Shown here: piece by piece, positions 60,000 to 64,000 of the stretch | Layout: each line of letters opens with the position of its first letter | Position numbering within the stretch: position 1 is the first letter of the stretch | Assembly (NCBI RefSeq): GCF_000739615.1 | Contig: NZ_BATP01000021.1 | Span: forward strand, 1-64,000 | Source of the DNA: Haloferula sp. BvORR071 | GTDB lineage: Bacteria > Verrucomicrobiota > Verrucomicrobiia > Verrucomicrobiales > Akkermansiaceae | Reading direction: 5' to 3' | DNA: 64,000 nucleotides | Position numbers and translations under genes: made by a program | Notes under the pieces: model-generated | Seen by the model: only the letters and a program-made list of their open reading frames with translations | The model's database searches: none | Told to the model about the DNA's origin: nothing

Positions 60000-61256
60000 C
60001 TATTTCTCCAGTTCCGGCATCCGCCTCAATAACTCTGCCTTTAATCCTTGGTCCGCGATACCCTGAAAGCCGAGCTTCGCAGGCCCCTTGTCTCCGCGTT
60101 CCCACATCGCATTCACAATTCCCGCCAGGCAGTTGTCGCGATCTGAGCCTGCGGGCAGCGCCTCATAAACTGCCTCAAACGAGGCCTCACCCCAACCGCC
60201 CATCCCCATCCCTTTGCCCGCCGAGGCGAATAGCTTCGTGCGCGCTCCATCATCGGAGATTCCTTTCAACGATTCCAGCAACTGGCGCTGCTCACCGCGC
60301 ACCTCGGCGCATACCAGCACCGCCTGCCGCGCACCATCGCTGGCCAATTCGCCCCACATCTGAAGGCGATTCATTTCCTCCAGTGCCGGCCCCACCCCTG
60401 CCAAGTGCCGGTCAGCGAAATAATTCATCACAGACTCCACCGCCAGCGAGCGCGCGTCCTCCGGCAACTCCCGCAATTCACCGATCCGCTCCGCCGTCGG
60501 CTTGAAAGCGAACCGCGCCTCTACCCAGCCTTCCCCCAGAGCCTTGCGTAGCCCGGGATCGGTTTCTCCCACAAACAAGGCCGCCGTCTCCCCTTTCGCC
60601 AGATCCACCTTCTTTCGACCGTAAACCTTCAACAGACCCGCTTGCCGCGGATCGTCTCGATACCAGCCTAACAATGCCGAGCGCACCTGATCCAGCACTG
60701 CGATCTTGTCCGTCGCGACGATGCAGGAAAATGCCCAGCTCTTCTCATAGCTGGTCGCCTGTGGCAGGGCCGCGAGGATCAGATCCTGCCGTTCCATCCG
60801 CACCAGCGCGCTATACCAGCGGGAGAACATCTCCTGTCGGCGGGAACCAAAGCGACCTTCGCGAATCCAGCGGATGACTTCTTCCTGCTGCTTCGCGATC
60901 TGCTGGTCCAAAGTTTCACCGAGAGGCGTATTACCGAAATTCGGCGAAGCATCCGGACCGTAGATCAGGTCCAGCACCGCGCCCAGATCACGGATCATCC
61001 ATTCCTTCAACAGATCCTCCCGCGCCTTCTCGAAGTCCGCACGGCCAACGCGCTTCTCCAACAACTTTTGCCAGAGACGTCCATGCGGGCTCGCCATTCT
61101 ATCGCGATCCCCTGACTTGCCCTTACTCACGGCGGCCGTCGCCCCCGCCTCAATCGGGACCGCCGAAACCGGGCTGGAATGCTTTGCCGCCAAGTAGACA
61201 GCCGCGTGCGTGAGCACCAGCGCCAGGACCACAGTGATGCCTTTCCCCCTGCTCAT
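60000..61256 (-). CDS. A-type member of the paired array (pair 2)
   Basis: This is a 418-aa protein overlapping its B partner by ATGA (61253-61256). The N-terminal helix is ITVVLALVLTHAAVYLAAKH, with T-H. Signatures are HGRLWQKLLEKRVGRADFEK, LLKEWMIRDLGAVLDLIYGP, VIRWIREGRFGSRRQEMFSR, ALFVGETDPGLRKALGEGWV and ERIGELRELPEDARSLAVES. The C-terminal motif is YEALPAGSDRDNCLAGIVNA. Confidence 0.82.
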   Translation of the reverse strand: MSRGKGITVVLALVLTHAAVYLAAKHSSPVSAVPIEAGATAAVSKGKSGDRDRMASPHGRLWQKLLEKRVGRADFEKAREDLLKEWMIRDLGAVLDLIYGPDASPNFGNTPLGETLDQQIAKQQEEVIRWIREGRFGSRRQEMFSRWYSALVRMERQDLILAALPQATSYEKSWAFSCIVATDKIAVLDQVRSALLGWYRDDPRQAGLLKVYGRKKVDLAKGETAALFVGETDPGLRKALGEGWVEARFAFKPTAERIGELRELPEDARSLAVESVMNYFADRHLAGVGPALEEMNRLQMWGELASDGARQAVLVCAEVRGEQRQLLESLKGISDDGARTKLFASAGKGMGMGGWGEASFEAVYEALPAGSDRDNCLAGIVNAMWERGDKGPAKLGFQGIADQGLKAELLRRMPELEK

Positions 61257-61993
61257 GGCATTGGCCTCATTTCGGCGATCCGTTTCAGCATCCGCTCCTT
61301 CAGGGGGCCTGCCGGGAGGCCTTGCACCGCGGACATGCAGTTGTCCGGATCACGCTGCCGCCAGCTGCTGATGTTATTCGAAAGGCAACCTTCCACCCCG
61401 CTCGCCTCCATCTCGGGGAAGCTCATTCCTTCCGCACACTGGAACATCCTCTCAATCGAGATCTCATGCAGGGATTCCTCCGCAGCCAGCTTGGTGAGAC
61501 CTTGCCAATTGTCCTGGCGATGCAAGCGCAGCCAATCCACCGCCGCCACAGGCTGCATGGGGAACAAGCGGCGGAATAGGTACTCACGCAGCGCGCCATC
61601 GGCATCTTCCGTCTCGCCAAATGCTGTTAGGACCCGCTTTAGAACTTCATCCGGGGTCATCCGCGAATCCGCGAAGTCCTTGCACCAATCCTTGAACTCG
61701 GGGAAGCCGGCATCCATCCGGCTATTCAACTGGGCAAGATCCCTCGCCCCGCGCGCAGCCCGGATTGCCGCGATCAATTCCTCACCATCCGCCACCGGAT
61801 TCGCCTCGATGCTGCTGCCGCGCTCCATCCCTTGCAGGAAGCGCCCGACATCCACCCGCTCCTCGGTGGCGTGGCTGGCCGCCGGCCTAGGTTCGATGTT
61901 CCCCTCCTCCTTTGACCGGGACGCCAAGCCCCACGCGAGCGCCACCCCGTGGCTCGCGATCAAGGCTAAGATCCAGGTGGGGCCTCGCTTCAT
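61253..61993 (-). CDS. Short B-type member of the paired array (pair 2), middle block missing
   Basis: The start MKRGPTWILALIASHGVALA aligns with the other B members; the frame is open 6 codons more. The product has only 246 aa against about 450-460. N-terminal anchor with S-H, a short linker and the C-terminal half are present: WCKDFADSRMTPDEVLKRVL, MQPVAAVDWLRLHRQDNWQG and DPDNCMSAVQGLPAGPLKER. About 190 residues corresponding to the AVWLDRDPLAALRW block and the middle helical block are absent. The junction is in frame and no stop or frameshift is seen, so it appears to be a functional short form. Confidence 0.8.
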   Translation of the reverse strand: MKRGPTWILALIASHGVALAWGLASRSKEEGNIEPRPAASHATEERVDVGRFLQGMERGSSIEANPVADGEELIAAIRAARGARDLAQLNSRMDAGFPEFKDWCKDFADSRMTPDEVLKRVLTAFGETEDADGALREYLFRRLFPMQPVAAVDWLRLHRQDNWQGLTKLAAEESLHEISIERMFQCAEGMSFPEMEASGVEGCLSNNISSWRQRDPDNCMSAVQGLPAGPLKERMLKRIAEMRPMP

Positions 61994-62011
61994 CTCAACA
62001 ACATGCGGCAA

Positions 62012-62150
62012 GCGGGCCCAACGTCGTCACGTCTTTATTCGCGTCCATTGGCGTCCATTCGCGGTTTAAATCCCTGGCTTTGGCGGCGAGCAGGAGTGCC
62101 CGCCCTCCACAGGGCACAGGCCACTTCGATCCAGCTCTCCTCATCCGCAC
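62012..62150. repeat. Intergenic segment with GTCCATTGGCGTCCATTCGCGG repeat-like sequence
   Basis: The 139-nt gap between pair 1 and pair 2 is the largest gap inside the array. It contains two close copies of GCGTCCATT (about 62041-62060) and GCGGTTTAAAT. I believe this kind of sequence recurs as an intergenic repeat in other genomes, but only the internal duplication is seen here. The rest shows nothing clear. Confidence 0.35.
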
Positions 62151-63440
62151 TCATTCGTGGTTCCCGTCCTTCTTCGCTTCCAGCTCCTTCAGCATCTGCG
62201 CCTGCAAGTCCGCGTTCCCGATCCGTGCGATCCCGGCCCGCGCCAGTTCCAGATTCTTCCGCATCGCCAAGGACCGCGCCATCCCTGCCAGATAGCCATC
62301 CAGCTCCGGCCCCGGGTCCAACACCTCCGCCGCTTGATCAAAGACGTCCTCGCCGGCATTCTCCGGTACCGATCCTCCGCCGACAGCTTGCATCAGCAGT
62401 GCGCGAGTCGCAGGATCGCTGATCCTCATCACCGTCTCGAAGGTTTCGGTACCACCCTTGGCCTTTTCCTTCCCCGCCGACAGTAGCACTGCCCTGCGCG
62501 TCCCCTCCGCCGTCAGCTCGCTCCACATTTCCTGACGGGCTAACTCCTCCAGCGGCCGCTTCACCCCGGCGATCCCCTGGTCATCGAAGACACCCATCAG
62601 TTCACCGATCGCCGTCGCGCGCGTCGCTTCGGGTAACTCGCGGATCTCCCCCAGCCGCTCCGCCGTCGGCGGATAGCCGAAGCGAAAGCGCGTCCAGTCC
62701 TTCGCCAGCTGTCCCATGATCAGCGGATCGGTCTCGCCCTCGAATAGCTTGTTAGGATCATTCCCATACAAGCGCACGAGGTTGTGGGTGTAGCCGAAGA
62801 TCACATTCATGCGCTCGCTGCCCTGCTGATACCAAGTTCCCAGCGCCTCGCGGATCGAGGTTAGCACCACCTCGCTCTTGTCGTTCGTCGCCATGTCGCG
62901 CATCAGGTTCTTGCGGCTCTCCTCATTCATCCCGCGTAGGGCGATGAAGATCTTGTCGTATTGGCCCGCCTCGCGCAGCGCATGGGTCCATAGCTCTTCC
63001 ACCTGCTCGCGCTTCGATCCGAAGCGCCCACTGTGGATCCACTCCAGCACTTCGTCCGGGTTGCGCAGGATCTCATCCATCAACACCCGCGTGGAGGCCC
63101 CGTTCTGGATTCCGGGCAAGCTGTCGGGTCCGTAGACCAGATCCAGCACCGCCCGCAGGTCATGCTTCGCCCAATCATTGAGCAAGCGCGCCCGCGCCCT
63201 TTCGAAGTCCGCGCGTGACAGATCCGCTTCCATCAGCTTCTGCAGCAGCCGCGCGTGCGGCGTGCCATCCCGTTCGCGTCCGGACGACTTGCCCTTGGAT
63301 GATGCCGCCAGCGCGGCAGCCTGACCTTCCGCTGCCGAGGCCTGCGCCACCGAGCTTCCCCGGGCACCACGGGCTAACAGGAAGGCCGCGGCATGCGTGG
63401 CGTCCAGCAAGGCGATCCATGCCATGGTCCGCGCCTTCAC
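62151..63440 (-). CDS. A-type member of the paired array (pair 1)
   Basis: The GTG start (KARTMAWIALLDATHAAAFL follows) overlaps the B stop as GTGA (63437-63440), mirroring the other pairs; the frame is open 26 codons further. The product has 429 aa. The membrane helix carries T-H. Signatures are HARLLQKLMEADLSRADFER, LLNDWAKHDLRAVLDLVYGP, VLEWIHSGRFGSKREQVEEL, KLFEGETDPLIMGQLAKDW and ERLGEIRELPEATRATAIGE. It ends AEVLDPGPELDGYLAGMARS and a basic tail. Confidence 0.8.
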   Translation of the reverse strand: MKARTMAWIALLDATHAAAFLLARGARGSSVAQASAAEGQAAALAASSKGKSSGRERDGTPHARLLQKLMEADLSRADFERARARLLNDWAKHDLRAVLDLVYGPDSLPGIQNGASTRVLMDEILRNPDEVLEWIHSGRFGSKREQVEELWTHALREAGQYDKIFIALRGMNEESRKNLMRDMATNDKSEVVLTSIREALGTWYQQGSERMNVIFGYTHNLVRLYGNDPNKLFEGETDPLIMGQLAKDWTRFRFGYPPTAERLGEIRELPEATRATAIGELMGVFDDQGIAGVKRPLEELARQEMWSELTAEGTRRAVLLSAGKEKAKGGTETFETVMRISDPATRALLMQAVGGGSVPENAGEDVFDQAAEVLDPGPELDGYLAGMARSLAMRKNLELARAGIARIGNADLQAQMLKELEAKKDGNHE

Positions 63441-64000
63441 CGGCCACCTCCTTTCAGGGATGCCAGCAAGCGATCCTTCAGCGGCCCGGCGGGCAAGCGC
63501 TCTACCGAGCGCAGGCAATCCTCCGGATCCTCCTTATGCCACACCTTGTAGATCTCCATCAAGCGCCGGCTCATGCCAGTGGCCTCTTGCTCTTCCGGGC
63601 TTAGGCTCTCGGTCGCATTCCAGTAGGCTTCCGGTTTGATCTTCTGCATGTCCATGTCGCTCTGCGACACGCCGGGCGCCGCATCCTTAACCATGCCCTG
63701 CCAATCTGCTTCTTCCTGTTTCAGCCAATCGATGGCCGCCGCCGGATTCATCGGATAGATCTTCTTGAAGAGATATTCGTGCATCGGCCGATCAATCCCG
63801 TCCGGGTTGCCGAGCGCCTCGCGGAACTTGGCCATCACCTCCGTGCCATCCAGCCGTTCATCCGCAAAGTCCTTGCACCAGCTCTCGAACTCGGGTGCTT
63901 CCTTCATCAACCGCGGATCCTCGCGATCGAAGGTCATAGGAGGCGGTCCTGCATTCCCGGCGCGAATCCGGTCGGCCATCGTAAGCGCTTCATCCGCTTT
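63437..64000 (-). CDS. B-type member of the paired array (pair 1), partial: N-terminus off the right edge
   Basis: The frame is open to the window end (KADEALTMADRIRAG precedes the first in-window Met), so 188 codons of a longer gene are visible. The C-terminal B half is present: FESWCKDFADERLDGTEVMA, MNPAAAIDWLKQEEADWQGM and DPEDCLRSVERLPAGPLKDR. The residues before this half resemble those of the short member of pair 2 more than those of the long ones. Whether it is long or short cannot be decided here. Confidence 0.78.
   Translation of the reverse strand, partial: KADEALTMADRIRAGNAGPPPMTFDREDPRLMKEAPEFESWCKDFADERLDGTEVMAKFREALGNPDGIDRPMHEYLFKKIYPMNPAAAIDWLKQEEADWQGMVKDAAPGVSQSDMDMQKIKPEAYWNATESLSPEEQEATGMSRRLMEIYKVWHKEDPEDCLRSVERLPAGPLKDRLLASLKGGGR

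Overview
The window is 64 kb of high-GC chromosomal DNA from what is most likely a member of the Verrucomicrobiota (Luteolibacter/Verrucomicrobiaceae-like). This placement is inferred, not tested. It rests on several PEP-CTERM exported proteins, a giant autotransporter-type beta-strand repeat protein, a GntR-HTH/LacI-sensor hybrid regulator, a single-chain PurL, a Ser/Thr kinase with its own ECF sigma factor, and families of anchored helical proteins. I saw no rRNA, tRNA, CRISPR array, phage module or intact insertion sequence.

Left part (1-12 kb). An ECF sigma factor overlaps the gene of a membrane-anchored, probable anti-sigma partner that runs off the left edge. Divergent from it is a cluster of three flavin-dependent halogenase-type enzymes interrupted by a CPA2 cation/proton antiporter, with a 33-bp inverted-repeat element inserted before the last halogenase. 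A small WYL-domain gene and the large purL gene follow. Each is followed directly after its stop codon by a related element of about 210 nt that ends in a terminator with a C-rich loop.

Housekeeping stretch (12-34 kb). It carries two FKBP prolyl isomerases, a MazG-like pyrophosphohydrolase, a lipoprotein MsrB, a Hyi-like TIM barrel protein, a PH-domain membrane protein, an EF-hand/esterase fusion, an M20 peptidase, prmC and murA. The 1352-aa beta-strand repeat protein and its divergent regulator come next. After them are a PEP-CTERM protein, lipA, a methyltransferase, recR, a Bcp peroxiredoxin and rpsU.

Middle (34-45 kb). A cobalamin riboswitch precedes a three-gene unit: a PEP-CTERM protein, a BtuB-like TonB-dependent receptor, and a secreted protein. 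This looks like a B12 capture and import operon. Then come a spermidine-synthase-like protein, a coiled-coil membrane protein, rimO, and a two-gene ketosynthase pair consisting of an active KS and a partner that lacks the catalytic triad.

Right part (44.7-64 kb). This is the most unusual region: five tandem pairs of paralogous genes, all on the minus strand. Each pair is a B-type gene followed by an A-type gene, overlapping by 4 nt. All are predicted to be exported, N-terminally anchored, all-helical proteins of about 420-475 aa with no enzymatic motif that I recognise. Every complete member has a [ST]-H dipeptide inside its single N-terminal membrane helix. The array is split by a 1221-aa ELWxSDGT-repeat exported protein and by a kinase/ECF-sigma operon transcribed in the opposite direction. 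I regard the paired array, together with the kinase-sigma unit, as the best candidate for an undescribed system.
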